The notes beneath the pieces are model-generated. The model worked only from the letters and a program-made list of their open reading frames with translations. It ran no database searches and was not told the origin of the DNA. This document shows, one piece after another, positions 46,446 through 58,907 of a stretch of 64,000 bases of DNA (position 1 is its first letter; each line of letters opens with the position of its first letter). Position numbers and translations under genes: made by a program. Source of the stretch: Cinnamomum chago. Taxonomy: Eukaryota; Streptophyta; Magnoliopsida; Laurales; Lauraceae. The stretch lies in NCBI GenBank assembly GCA_038049695.1, contig CP142454.1, forward strand, positions 87,380,501 through 87,444,500, written 5' to 3'.

Positions 46446-46979
46446 TTATTTCCACAGCTGGGCTAAGATCATTTCATCATACTGCTGTCAAGCCCACTTC
46501 TTGTCATTCGTTTAAATATATGGGTTGCACTGGAGATGGACATTTTATCACTTTGGGGTGCTACTTTGCTTGAATCAGACAGGGTACACGTATAGACCAT
46601 GCGTGTGCATCTGTGTACATGTAATTGCATATATGTGTACATGTACGTATGTAACTGTACATGAGTACAAGCACGAGCTTCCGCATAAACGAATCACCTT
46701 TCCAACTATCTAATGACAGCCACCACATGCAAGAAGATAAAAGGAGCTTAGAGATAGAGAGAACATGCTGCGGATCTTCCACGGAAAAGTAGTAGGAGAC
46801 TGCCCTTTGATTCCCATTTCATTTCACCGTCACCAGTAGGAGACCCTTTTCCTCCCCACCCCTTCACATTTCATTATCACACATTAGACAAAAGCAAATT
46901 CCAAAACCAACACTTGCATAATCTGCTAATCCATGTGTCTATGCATCCGGATCTTTATGAGGTGATCATGGGTCAGGCC

Positions 46980-47174
46980 TATTGATATACATGGTTGTCT
47001 CATTCACTATAAGTTCAAGCTTTTGGTGTTACTGTTTATTAACATGGTATCTGATCCGTCTATTTATTGGGTTTCAAATTCGAACGGATTTTCATTCAAA
47101 GGAGGTGTTGATATACATTGTTGTCCTATTCATGTACCAACGGCTCGAGTTTTTGGTGTTACTGGTTATTAATA
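46980..47174 (+). mobile_element. TRIM (terminal-repeat retrotransposon in miniature), complete, 195 bp
   Basis: 5' LTR 46980-47044 (65 bp) and 3' LTR 47106-47174 (69 bp) share TTGATATACAT(G/T)GTTGTC, TTTTGGTGTTACTG and a TTATTAA(C/T)A end. The PBS TGGTATCTGATCC (47045-47057) follows the 5' LTR with two changes from the tRNA-Met consensus, and the polypurine tract AAAGGAGG (47098-47105) precedes the 3' LTR. The 5-bp TSD AGGCC is perfect (46975-46979, 47175-47179). The internal domain is only 61 bp and non-coding. Confidence 0.93.
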
Positions 47175-47179
47175 AGGCC

Positions 47180-47729
47180 AGCCCGACTCTGACCTAAGTG
47201 CAACTCTCACTGTGCTGGGTTTGGCCGAGTTTTTAGGCCCAATAATTAAATGGGCAAGGTCTAACAACCTAAATATCTTAAAGGGCGGGCCCGGCTGGCT
47301 TGGCCCATGGTACTTGACAGGATTAAATTTATATACATTTACTAATGGGCTGGCCTTGGGCCTGATTCTGAGGATAGTGGGTCAAATGTAGGCTTTAATA
47401 GTAGACCCGGCGATAACTAAAAGGGGCAGTCTTAGATATGCGTCTCACCAGATTTAGCAGATCCATTAACACCCTAATACAGATGCTGTCACTCTCCAGA
47501 GTTATGCCATTCCTGTTGGAGAGAACCCTCTTGTACGAGGAAGGTGATAATGGCTGAAATTAAAGAAATTGGCCCTTCAAGGTTTTAAGGGGTTTGTGCC
47601 TTGGCATATGCTGTGCATATCCAGCTCTATAGACGCTTATAAATACCGACTTGGTGACTCGGTGAGCCCAACAACACAGTGTGCAAGTGTATTATTACAG
47701 GGCAATATCTCTCCGGCAGTCGGCCATTG

Positions 47730-47815
<86 letters not shown>

Positions 47816-49096
47816 CTATGTGGGTCAACTTGGCCTTGCAATACGCCCACTGCCAAAGGAGAATTGCCCAGCAATTCACTTGGACAATACAATCGTCTTA
47901 TCCCCCTAATGCAAGGTCTGTTTTTTTATTATATTTATTTGTTTGTTTATGCTAAACAAACTGCGTAGTTCCTATGTCATATTTGTCTTGTGTTGGCATG
48001 TGCAATATAAAAAAATAAAAATAAAGGATAAGTTTGTGTCAAACAGACATGGGCAAGGATAATTAGGTATATAGCTCAAATTTTGGGTCTATAAAAGTAA
48101 CACTGTACCTAGCCGGCATTGCTGGTTTTGGAGAGAAATGACCATGTCAAATGAGTAACAAGTAATGCCACAATTGGTTTGGATATTGATAGTGGTTTGA
48201 TATATATATATACACCCAATGAGATATAGCTTGGAAATCTTTTGGAGTGGCAGCCATGGTTTAAGAACTTGTTTTTATTGGTTATAATTTGGACGAGTCC
48301 ACTAGATTCAGTAGGTCATTGAAGAGTCAAACTCAGAAGAAGGCCAGACTCACCCACCTTACCAAGCTGGGTGACCTTCAGAGTTGAGTCAAAGTTTTGA
48401 GCTTCTAAAGTAGGAGTCCAATAGGCCAAGGTGGTCTATTGTGCATCAGCTGCTGGCCAATTCCTGCCAAGTTCAGCCGGGGCAAAACCTGACCAAACCC
48501 ATCAGCCCAACAGAGGACCAACATGCCTAATTTGACTTGCACCCAACTCACACCACATACATGGCAGTCACAGCAGGAGGAACAAGAAGTGTTTAATGAT
48601 TGGGTCGAATTTGCAGTCTGAAGCTCTGCCCATGTCTAAAAGGCACAGACTCCCCCATTTCCAGGGGCGTTGAACAAGAATTTTCCAACCCCATTTCCGG
48701 GGTCATTGGACAAGAAGAAGTCTTTAGTGTCTTCCCCATTTCCGGTATGAACAACTTTCAAAGCCCAAAAACTCTTTATCTCAATGATAATAAGAATTTG
48801 AGTAACTCCATACCATGATTATGACTGAAATGCATTTATATTTCATCAAGTGTGTGAGTTGGAGTGCATGGGTTCAAATTCTGAATGCAGAAAAAATAAA
48901 AAAAGATGAACGCACCATATCTTTCAATTGTTTTTTTTTTTTTAAATTTTATTTTAAGGAACTAAGGATGGAGATTTGGAAGTATGATAGCTAGGATTTG
49001 TGGAACATTTAAAAACCCCAACATGCTCATGAAGAATCATGGGTTGTCAGCCTTTCAGTCGTGCCGAACATTGAAAATTTCCTCTCTCCCCCTCCC

Positions 49097-49144
<48 letters not shown>

Positions 49145-49461
49145 ACACACACTCTATCCCTCGTATTTTTATTCTAGTCCAGGTTCCAAAGTTTTTTTCC
49201 AGGGCTGCAACTTGGATAGGCAGGGTTGGGACTTGGGATTGAGTCATCTAGGGAAAGTCCAATCCACGTTTCACTTTTGGTTAGGTCGGGCCACGTGAGT
49301 TTTTGTCTAAACCAATCTAACTTGTTAGATGCCCAACCTAAATTTCAAGTTGCACGATGCTCTATCCATAGATCATAACTTTTGTTGAACTATGAAATGT
49401 AGTAGTCTTTTTGATACCTTTTATAAGAATTTTGAAACAAGTTTTGAAGTTATTTTATCAT
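47180..49461. other. Spacer with microsatellites; no gene
   Basis: 47733-47818 is a (CT)n then (CTAT)n microsatellite; 49093-49141 another CT tract. 47185-47475 ends CCATTAACACCCTAAT, a hAT-like terminus. A SINE-like relic (GGGTTCAAATTCTG plus A-rich tail, 48868-48906) is present. Apparent open frames over the CT tracts are Ser-Leu runs and not genes. Confidence 0.55.
47733..47818. repeat. Compound microsatellite (CT)n(CTAT)n
   Basis: More than 30 CT units followed by five CTAT units. Confidence 0.97.
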
Positions 49462-49572
49462 GGGTAATATTCAAGTGAGAAGTGTTCTCATACATTAGGT
49501 GAGAAGTCTCTTCCATTGGATCGTCAAAGTGGATCCAACAGCTACCATGTTTTTTATTTAAGCCCTCTTTTT

Positions 49573-51332
49573 TGTTAGTTTTATAGTCTCAATACCAGTA
49601 TATGATGAATAAATTGATTAATTTCTTTATTTATCAATACAATCATGTTTTTCTTTCATGAGATGAATGGTGTTTAATTATATACTTGCACATAACCAAT
49701 ACGAATGACATAATGGTTCATGAGATGAACCGGAGTCCACAAGTATACTAGATGTAATACATGTGTATGGATGAGATCTACATACAGGAGATATGTATTG
49801 CAAATCTTATACTTAAATATCTTCACAACCAGTGATGAGATTGGGCATCTCATCTGATAAGGTTGCAGCAGTTTGATCACTATGAGATAGTGTGATTTGT
49901 CTCGATCATCGGAATGTAAGATTCTGGATCATGGTGCTCGTACATTGGATGTATTGAAGGGCCATGAGAAGCACCTTATATACACTGTCTTTATTTTAAG
50001 GTCTGCTCTCATAATTCCCTAGCAATAGGCTCATAATCCTGAGAAATTAATAAACTCAAGTTTCTATCTATTCATTTGCTTTGAGTCACCAATGAGTGAG
50101 GCCAATTGTAGGTCAACACCTCGGTGATTTGGGTACGTGATAGTAGAGCTGTGGGAACATTCAATGGTCAAGATGGAATCTATCTTTAATATCCCCTTGT
50201 ACCAATTAATGGATTTATCATTGGTAAGTGCGCACCCATTCCAATTAAGAGTTAATTGGATCGGTACCAAATGATCATTATAATTAATTGGGGCTCAAGG
50301 ATAATAAGATATGGATCTATTTTGGTGGACAGGTCCAATCGATCCATGGATATAGATAGAGGGGCCTACTTGTGGTACTGAGGAAGTTTAGGGTCTTCAT
50401 TGTGATTTATTCCTAAGACTGGAGTGCAATTGCATTTATATAGTGGAGTTATTTGCAATTAACTGTGAGCCCGGATTGCACATGAGATGTGGGGTCACGT
50501 GTCCCAGTTGGAGCCAGCTTTCTAAGGAATCCCTAGTGGTCCCCATGCTAGCCCAAGATATTAGAAAGATACTAATTATAGTAGAACTCTAAAAGGAAAT
50601 AGAAAGTTACTATTTCTATTTGAAGTGAACTTCTAATAGTGGTAATAGTAAGTTACTAATTATTAATAGAAGTGAGACTTCTATTTTAATTAGTAAAAGA
50701 GGAAGTTATTAATCATATTTGAAGTAAGACTTCTAATTGTGATTTGGTAAGCAACTAATTGTTATCGAAGTAAGACTTCTATTTCAATCAATAAGAGGAG
50801 GTTGCTTAAGTATTATAAAAGGAGAGAGAGGAGGCTTGGACGTCCCCTGCATTGATTCCACCTAGGGATTCACGCCCATCATCATCTTCCTCTCTTGTGC
50901 AAGTTGTTGCACATCACTTCCCTCTTCTAGTTTCTCTTTTAGTTTCCTCTAGGGTTTTTCTCTTGAAGATTCCACCATCTTCTTGAGAAAAAAGAATTTG
51001 ATACGGGTCATAGCGTGGAAGATCAAAAGGTGTTGGAGATTCTGATTTGATTAGTGAAAGTGTTCATCATCAAAGAAAGAATTTAAATTCTCTATTAGAG
51101 CACAACTAAGCTCCAAAGGTATAATCTACATCCTTGTATGTTGTGGATTTCGTGGTTGCATGTTTAGGTGCTGTTTTCTATCTTCTAGATAGGTAATATT
51201 GCTGTACATGATTTATGAGTTTGAGGGATTGCATCCTGGATTGGGTTTATTGCCTTCTAGATAGTTGATTCTTACATTAAGTGGATCAAAAGTTTTTGAA
51301 ACCTATCTGAATGGACCACCTATTTTCCAACA
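49573..51332 (+). mobile_element. Solo LTR, about 1.76 kb, in the MULE left TIR
   Basis: Starts TGTTAGTTTTATAG and ends CTATTTTCCAACA. CTTTT is on both sides (49567-49571, 51333-51337) with one extra T on the left. It has a TATA box (TATAAAA, 50814-50820) followed by GAGAGAGGAGGC and no coding capacity. Four palindromes GAAGT(GA/NAG)ACTTC precede the TATA box. Copia or Gypsy cannot be decided. Confidence 0.85.
50622..50779. repeat. Four spaced palindromes GAAGT..ACTTC upstream of the LTR TATA box
   Basis: GAAGTGAACTTC (50622), GAAGTGAGACTTC (50669), GAAGTAAGACTTC (50721) and GAAGTAAGACTTC (50767), with starts 46-52 bp apart, the last ending 35 bp before the TATA box. Confidence 0.9.
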
Positions 51333-51486
51333 CTTTTCACATTGGGTGCCCAATTTTTTTTCATTTCCCTCTTTCGAAGACTTCCAAAACCCCCAAAGCA
51401 AAGAGCCCTTGCCGCATCTTCCCCTTTCATCTTCTCTAGATTTTCCACTGCTCTCCACTCCAGCCCCTGTGTTGCGTCTCATCTCC

Positions 51487-54121
51487 TGTTACACCCCAAC
51501 CCGAACCAATCTTGTTTAATGCTAATCAATTGTGTCTTAGTTAATTTAATCATCCTTAGTGACTAATTAAGGTAGTTTATGTAAATTATGATTTTCCCAA
51601 ATTTCATCATATGCACATCATTTTGAAATCATCGCATGTATTTCGACGAGCTTGTCGATTTTCGTATTAAACTTCCTTTCATTTGATCACCCGTTGATGA
51701 AGTAGGCCATCATTTGACTCATTATGGAAATACATAAAACCAATGGACTTCCTTGCAAATTAGACACCCTTACAAGAACCCATCCTTATCCCTTTAAACC
51801 CACTCAACCATCCCATTCGTTTCAATGTGGCTGGGAGAGCTTCTTCCTCATTTTTTTTTTCCTTTCCATTCCTCTTTCTCTTCTCAAATCAATTTGTGCA
51901 TGTGGTTGAAAGACAAGGATTTGGAGTCTTTTTCTTCTCCACCTTCTTCACCTTCATTTGTTGACAAGAACCCATCTCCATCATCTCCAACTCTTTCCAA
52001 ATTCGGAATTATTGTCAAGGTAAGAATTAAACCCCATCTTTCTTTGTGTTTTGAGTTGAAATAGAGTCAAGGGACTCTATTGGAGTCACATTTGCATATT
52101 CATTAGCATTTTCCATGTGTTTTGTGATTAGGGTTTGATATTTGGGGGTTTTGGTTAATTGGAGCAAAAGATTAAAGAATAGCTTGGAAGGCTAAAATGA
52201 GGCAAGTATATGCATAATATGGATTTACATTTTGTTAATTTCATTGATTCAATGATATTTTATTCAATGCTCTTATCTCTTATTAAATGAATGATTTGGA
52301 ATGATTGAGAATTATTAGTATGTATATGATGAATGGGAGCACGAAGGCTCCATTCTATTTGCAAGTTTAGTAATGGGAGGAAGAATGTAAACATGAAGGC
52401 TCCAAGTCTGGGATTCTGGACAGTTCGCTCGAGCGAACTGGACACATCGCTCGAGCGAACAAACCGTTCGAGCGAACAAATAAGGGCGCTCGAACCTTCA
52501 ACTCTCTGGAAAGGGTCCGCTAGAGCGAATATTGTCCGCTTGAGCGAACCTAATGCTGTAGCTGGGCCCTTTTTGACCCTAATCTTTGGGTGGATCATCT
52601 CCCTTAACCTATCTTAACCCACCTTAAATGTTCCAAATGGATACTTAAGGCGCATACCCTATTCCATAGGAGTTTAGGAATTTTGAGACCTTATGACCTT
52701 AAATGGAACCGTTAACCTTATTAATTGGTCTAATGGATAGTGATTAGTCTAACACTATGCCACGAGGGTTAGTTTAGAAACTCAATGTACCTCTCATACA
52801 TAGTGACATCAACAAAAATAGTAATACATTGATTTTCCTAAACTTACCTTGTATTGGACGGTGAAAGACTAAAATAAATAGTTTAGAAATGGTTAGTAAA
52901 TTCCTTGATTCTTAACTGATTGCATTTCATATTGGATTATATCTTCATTTGACAAATCAATCATTATAAATAAATAAGTTTATTGCATTATTAAGATCCC
53001 TTGATGTTCACTAGCTCTATTCCTCCGTCATTCGCTATATATGGTATGTGGATTCAGTAATCATTGGAAATGTGGATTGAGATTAGTATTTGATTTGATT
53101 TGAGATTGGCATTTGATCAGATTTGAGATTAGCACTTGATTTGATTATAGACAGTTGACATATAAACTCACTCAAATCCACTTATAAATTTGATTTGTTT
53201 GATTCGATTGAGTCGGCATTACTTAGCTTCGACCCTGTGACGCCCGACGGGGTCAGCACTTGGGTTCGTATTTGAGAGACTACTGCAGTAAGTCGTCTGG
53301 AGCACCGGAACTCCAGAATCGGGTAGCCAGTTAGCCTTTGGCCGGGCCGCTGGTGACATCCCAACTAGATTTGCTCTCTTTGAGAGGATGGGCTTAAAGT
53401 AGTAGCCAAATTTGTATGGTTCTTATTTATTGATTCATTAGCATACTTATTCAATCTCTGCACAATTTGCGTAACTGATACTTATCATTGCTATCCACTG
53501 ATTTACTTGTCTTAAATTCAAAGTTGCAATATTATGTAATTTCGTATTTTGCCTATACTTGCCAAATCGTTGTATTTGAGATACTATTCTTGGTGTCACA
53601 GGGATTCAAGACACCAAAGAGAGTTACTTTTAGCCATTCAATGTGAGGTTAATTGGTAAGCTTAATGGTTAGTTATGACTGTCGGAGTACGAATCAAAAG
53701 GGTAACCTTGAGTTTGAGCCTAGGTATTTTAATTGCACTTAGTTCAAGGTAATGCATTTGATTAGTGTTATTTCGCATTGTATTAGGAATATATTCCCTT
53801 GAGATAAGCATCTAGTAGTGGTTCATTAGAGTACTGGTGTACTATGCATTAAGATATTTAACTCATTAGTTTTGTTAAAGAGAAATTGTAATATAAGAGA
53901 TTGGTTATTGGACTGATCACGACTTTGATTTCTATATTGTACATGTTCTGCAGATAATTGTGCATTGACAGGTGTCAGTGAGTAATCCTCACACGTATAT
54001 GTCGAATTTTCTCCTTCGTGAATTCGGATTTGGTCCGGAACAGGTGCGAGTTCACGGGAGTATGCGTGTCACACCTTGGGAACCACCCTAAACAAGGGAT
54101 TCTCGGGTCCGGGATGTGACA
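51487..54121 (+). mobile_element. Solo LTR of the Gypsy family seen at 3274-6477, 2635 bp
   Basis: Starts TGTTACACCCCAACCCG and ends GGGATGTGACA. The 5-bp TSD TCTCC is perfect (51482-51486, 54122-54126), so a whole element inserted here and then lost its internal region and one LTR by recombination. It lies in the left TIR of the Mutator-like element. Six CGCTNGAGCG-type palindromes are at 52425-52550. Confidence 0.96.
52425..52550. repeat. Palindrome array TCGCTCGAGCGA in the Gypsy solo LTR
   Basis: Copies: TTCGCTCGAGCGAAC, ATCGCTCGAGCGAAC, GTTCGAGCGAAC, GCGCTCGAACC, CGCTAGAGCGA, CGCTTGAGCGA. Confidence 0.9.
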
Positions 54122-54235
54122 TCTCCATCTCTCTAGTTATTGTGCAACGTCTCCTCTCCATCTCCATCTCCTCATTTGGGCGTCTGCATCGTCATTCTTC
54201 ATTTCCATCATCGTTCTTTGTAGCATCACCATCAC

Positions 54236-54238
<3 letters not shown>

Positions 54239-54271
<33 letters not shown>
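54239..54271. repeat. (GA)n microsatellite
   Basis: About 16 units within the MULE core. Confidence 0.95.
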
Positions 54272-54273
<2 letters not shown>

Positions 54274-54607
54274 ATCACCATCAAAATCGTCATAAGCTGA
54301 GAAGATGAAAATCTCTCACCGGAGATCTGACCCGGGCGTTGGAGTTCTGCCGTTTTTGGGTTTTGAGAGAGCGATCGATCCTTTCCTCTTTGTTAATTTG
54401 TATGGCTCAATAGAAGTAATTAATCTTGGTTAACCGGGCCTCTGGATTGCCCAACTTGTACTGTGATTAGAAGTAGGCCAGTTATAGGTCTACTATGTTT
54501 ATTGTGCGTGATTGATTTCTTATCGTAGGCCCTAAATCACAACACTTTTCCCCTTTCAACCATTCCAATCGAAATCTTCTTTTTCTCCCCTCTGTATCTC
54601 CATCGAG

Positions 54608-54710
54608 GCACAGAAGCTGAATCCATGCAGATCTCCATCTCCATAAATGAAGCACAGTAGTTGAACCCATGCAGATCTCCGTCTCCATCAACGAAGCACA
54701 GAAGCTGAGC
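54608..54710. repeat. 44-bp tandem repeat, about 2.4 units, in the MULE core
   Basis: GCACAG(A/T)AG(C/T)TGAA(T/C)CCATGC starts at 54608, 54652 and 54696. It causes an open minus-strand frame of 118 codons that is repeat-derived. Confidence 0.85.
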
Positions 54711-55814
54711 CCAAGTTTCTCCATCCCTATCTTGGCCATTGCTGAAACCCAAAGCACTGTTAGGACTGGATCTTTTCTCTGGTCATGAGTTAGTAATGGT
54801 CTTACCATATCAACCATCAGGTGATTCATTTCCTCCATTCCATTTGGAAAAATCCCTTCTTTCCTCCCTTTCCTTTTTTGTTGTTGTTGTTGTTGTTGTT
54901 GTTTATAGCTAACATTAACAATTTGAATTTTATACTTTTTTGGAGGGGATAGGTGGAATCAGAAATCCCGATATTTGTAGCCTATTTCAAGAAAGTTTCG
55001 AGCTTTTCTTCGACCCCTTCCATCGACTACTCTAAGCCCCAGTTCTAATAATGTTTGGCCTTGGCTTTTATGAGGTGGGGCCCACTTTTGATCCACCAGA
55101 AAATTGGATTTGGGAGTTTTTGCTGGAAAATGTGGCTTAAACACCTTAGTTATTTGCTGATAATCTAGTTTTTAGAAGGAGATTTTTCAATGTAGTTGAT
55201 GAGTTTTAAAATTTGAATAGATTGATAATCATGGTGTCTTTGTGGGGGTATGGTGCAATATACAAGGAGCTTTAGTCTAAAAGAAATCAAGAGTTTTGTA
55301 CAAGTGTTGTGTATCAGGTGTGAAACACTTGCTTTTGTATATATATGTGCTCTTGGAGAGTTAATCACCGTGCTTGGCGAGCTTCTTGAATTGTTTCTCA
55401 GGCCAAGATATGGATGGAGATCCTCAACCGAAGAAGGATATGGAGAACTTGTCGTTCTAGAGGGGAGGAGAGGGGCCTAGCTTCCCTCCGACGACACGCC
55501 CAAATGAGGACATGGAGATGGAGATGAGACGTTGCACAGTAACTGGAGAGATGGAGACGAGATGCAGCATAGGGACTGGAGTGGAGAGCAGTGGAAAATC
55601 TAGAGAAGATGAAAGGAGAAGATGCAAGGGCTCTTTGCTATAGGGATTTTGGAACTCTTTGAAAGAGGGAAATGAAAAAGATTGGGTGCCCAATGTGAAA
55701 ACGAAGGCTTAAATAAAAAAATGTGGCAACTGTTGGATCCACTTTGATGATCCAACTGCTGTTAAGAGACTTCTCACCTAATGTATGAGAAAACTTCTCA
55801 CCTGAATAGTACCC

Positions 55815-57018
55815 TTTAATCATTGTGTTTTATATTCAAAAACTTTGATAGATATTAATTTCATTATTATTATAATCAGGTATAGAATTAGGGAATGGCT
55901 GGCGGGGGCCATGGCCCCTTCTTAGTTTTAAAAAACTACATACATGCACCCTTTGGACCCTTCATCTTCTAGCCATCCTAAAATGGATGGCCCTCCTTTC
56001 TATAGCAACACTCTGGTTGATGATCTAAAATATAGATTCTAGGGCATGTTTCTTTACCAAAATTTATAATAAGAATTTGAGATGTTGGGGTTTTTTGGAT
56101 ATGATTTTCTTTACCATAATTTATGACAAGAATTTGAGATGTTGGGGTTTTTTGGATATGATGTGACATCTTCTCCCAATGATTTTTAAAATGCTATGTT
56201 TCTTCACCAGAATTTCAATTCCAACCACCTAAAATGACTCAAATGACCTTTTGAAATTTCACTCTCTATGCATTTTGTTGGAATTTTATATGCTCCATCA
56301 AGAAGAGAATTTTGGAATTCCACTTAAGGCCGGGGACAACTTTTGGAGAATTTGAAATTATCCCAAAGATGAATTCTTGGAATTCTAAAATAGGTTCCAT
56401 AATTTTAGTTGATTTTTTTTCCAAATAAATAAATAGAGAGAATGAAAGCAAAGGGAAGGGAAAGAAAGGAGGGAAGAAAGGAAGATAAAACGAGGAATAG
56501 ATGGAGAGAATGTTTCTTAGCTTTTCTAGATGTTTCACCACGCACGTCTAGAGTCAGGGATATTAATAGGGGAGTTCTGCTTCATTGAATTTTAGGTTTT
56601 GGAGAATGGTAGTGGATATAATATAAAAGCTTACAAGTATGTATGTAGAAGAAACGAGAACCCACTTGCCAATCTTTTCCTCACTTTTAGAGTATTTACA
56701 ATAAGTAGGTATAAAGTGAACACTACATCACTATTCTTTTAAATCACTAGGGCCCATGTTTCAAATCTAAATCGTTCAATATTACTGGCTCCCTCTATTA
56801 TATTATTATATAAATTCTCAATTCGATCAAAGGTATATCCACCGTGGATGAAAAAAGAAGTTGTTGTCTTGAAGTTTGGTTATGATTTCTATGTTATAAG
56901 AAATTTGATTAGAGCAAGATATTTTAAGTAAGAACTAGTGGTACCTTTTTATTGAATGGTTTAGATTTTAAATATGGATTATGGTCATGTATGTATGTTA
57001 ATGAGCATAATTACTTAA
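55815..57018. other. Spacer with repeats; no gene
   Basis: 55872-55920 matches the element start seen at 45649 and 59331. A 57-bp direct repeat (TTTCTTTACCA.. GAGATGTTGGGGTTTTTTGG) is at 56049-56163. Confidence 0.55.
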
Positions 57019-57346
57019 GGGCCTATTTGGATAAATGAGGAGTGGAGTAAAATGAAGTGGATTTCACATATGAAGTGGAGTGAAGAGAAGTAGATTGAAA
57101 TTAAAGTAGAGTACTTCACTTCACTCCATTTGGATGCTTAGTTTGAAGTTAAGGTTTGAAGTAGAATCCACTTTTACTCAACGAAATTGAAGTATTTTGA
57201 GTTGAAGTGAAATAGAATACATGTGGTTCACAACATTACTTCATCTATTGAGTCAGACTCATCCAAACAGAATAGAGTTGAAATTTTAGACTGTTAGGGC
57301 CCATTTAACTAACTCTATTATATTTTTTGGCTATCCAAACAGGCCC
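57019..57346. mobile_element. PIF/Harbinger (Tourist-like) MITE, 328 bp
   Basis: Ends GGGCCTATTTGGATA and TATCCAAACAGGCCC; TSD TAA at 57016-57018 and 57347-57349. Interior rich in GAAGTGGA/ACTTCACTTC words, itself partly self-complementary. Confidence 0.88.
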
Positions 57347-57349
57347 TAA

Positions 57350-58533
57350 GGTGTTAAAAAAATCTCCATTGTCATTTTTTTGAGATTTTTTATGTAGCTA
57401 TAGAATTGCTTCTTTACTATGGGCGCTCCTTTCTTGAATAAGAATGAGATCGTTTTTAACTTTTAAGCTAGGATTTTCAGTTCTACTCGATAACTCAATC
57501 TCTTAGATTATTATTTGTTTAAATAAGAGTCATATATGCTATACACACATGAGCATTTGTGCATTGTGATTCATTTATGTTATAGTGAATTGCTCCTCCT
57601 CTTTTTATAAGCCCTCCCAAAATTTCATCTAATAGAAAATGGCCAACTATCAAGTTGAATAATTAAATATTAAAAAAATCCTATAATATTTTATCCACCG
57701 TCTTTTGTAAGTGATCAATGCGAAAGTGGCCTAAAATCTTATTTGTATGAAATCTGCGAGATCTAAACTATTTTGGGGTATTTAAAATTTTGAAATTAGC
57801 CCCACTAATTAGCATCTTCATGAATTTCTCATAGGTCCAAGCTTTAAATGATTTTTTAAAATGAGGTATTTTTGCCGCCCTTCAAAGTTTCACCTTGAAG
57901 TTGATTGGCCAGCCTCTAATTTTTAAGGTGACAACATAATTTCACTTTTCATTTATAGTAGTTAATTATTATTATTTAGAATTTTGTATATCTGATTTTT
58001 GTTAATTCTTTTACTATGCTCTAACCATGGTTAGTCTATCAAAAATCAATGCTGTTTTTATGAAAAAAAAAATTTCAAAATTTAGTACGTTTTTCCCCTT
58101 TATTTGGGCCCCCCCACCAAAAAAAAAAAAAAACCGGTATTCTAATATGCACAGCTGCCAAATAAGCAACTTTAAAATCTATAAAACTATGCAAAAATTA
58201 TCAAACAATCCTTTTTGTTTTTTGCTAGAATTTTTGGATGCTCAAATACAAGAAATGGATCCAAAATTTTCAAATAGAGGAGAATTTAATTAATCCATGC
58301 AGGAATTCTTTGAATTCCAGTGAAGAAAAGAGACCCTTAGATGAGGGACATCATGTCATGGTTTTGCATCTAACGGTTGTTATTGGTAATGTATCCAAAT
58401 GGGGGTCATTTATTAAGTTGACATTGCTTTAATGATTTTGTTCATTGACTCACGAGAACAAAGTCGACATGGCACCATTTGGATAAAGCTTCTCTTTATT
58501 TATACAGGATATAACAAATATATGACCCCCAGT
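57350..58533. other. Spacer; no gene
   Basis: AT-rich; A and C runs at 58062-58072 and 58110-58132. No conserved coding motif. Confidence 0.55.
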
Positions 58534-58907
58534 TAAGAATGTAAATGGGTCTCTGATTACCCGGAGGTTATGACACGTTAAAAATCGAGTCTAGGTCCTT
58601 ATTTAGGCCCCGATAAGTAAATGGGTCCGGGTCCGGGTCCAGATCCACCTTGGTTCGGAACCGTGGACCCGAGATCCGACATATTACCTAAATTTTCGAA
58701 AATATCTCCTAAAAATCATATTTTTTAAATATTATTCTCTACTTAAATCCGGATCCGGATCCGAACCCATCCCTTATATGGTTCTGGCTCCGGTTCCGGA
58801 GACAAGAAACCGGTTCCGAAATGGTTCCAGGTCCGTTTCCACCTTTTTCTTAAGGGTTCCAGTTCCCGGTCCACCATGGACCCAGAACCGACCCATTTAC
58901 AACCCTA
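58534..58907. mobile_element. hAT MITE, copy 2, 374 bp
   Basis: Ends TAAGAATGTAAATGGGT and ACCCATTTACAACCCTA; interior GGTTCCG/GGTCCGG array as in copy 1 (7948-8409). No matching 8-bp flanks, so one edge may be rearranged. Confidence 0.8.

Larger units (their letters stand above)
49462..55814. mobile_element. Mutator-like element (non-autonomous) with long TIRs and nested LTR insertions
   Basis: Ends GGGTAATATTCAAGTGAGAA (left) and TTCTCACCTGAATAGTACCC (right) are inverted. The inverted match continues for about 320 bp when two insertions are removed: left arm 49462-49571 + 51333-51486 + 54122-54190, right arm about 55480-55814 (shared GTGGATCCAACAG.., TTGGGTGCCCAAT.., AGAGCCCTTGC..). Flanks TTTTATCAT and TTTAATCAT (8 of 9 identical) are a MULE-type 9-bp TSD. 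Without insertions it is about 1.95 kb and lacks a transposase. Its core holds a 44-bp tandem repeat, (TTG)n and a GA tract. Confidence 0.9.

Noticed and set aside
47569..47968. Overlapping plus-strand frames of about 76-128 codons
   Set aside because: Ser-Leu and Ile-Tyr runs from the CT/CTAT microsatellite.
50560..50810. Spaced repeats resembling a CRISPR-like array
   Set aside because: Plant LTR context, only four imperfect palindromic words before a TATA box, variable spacers within an LTR; not CRISPR.
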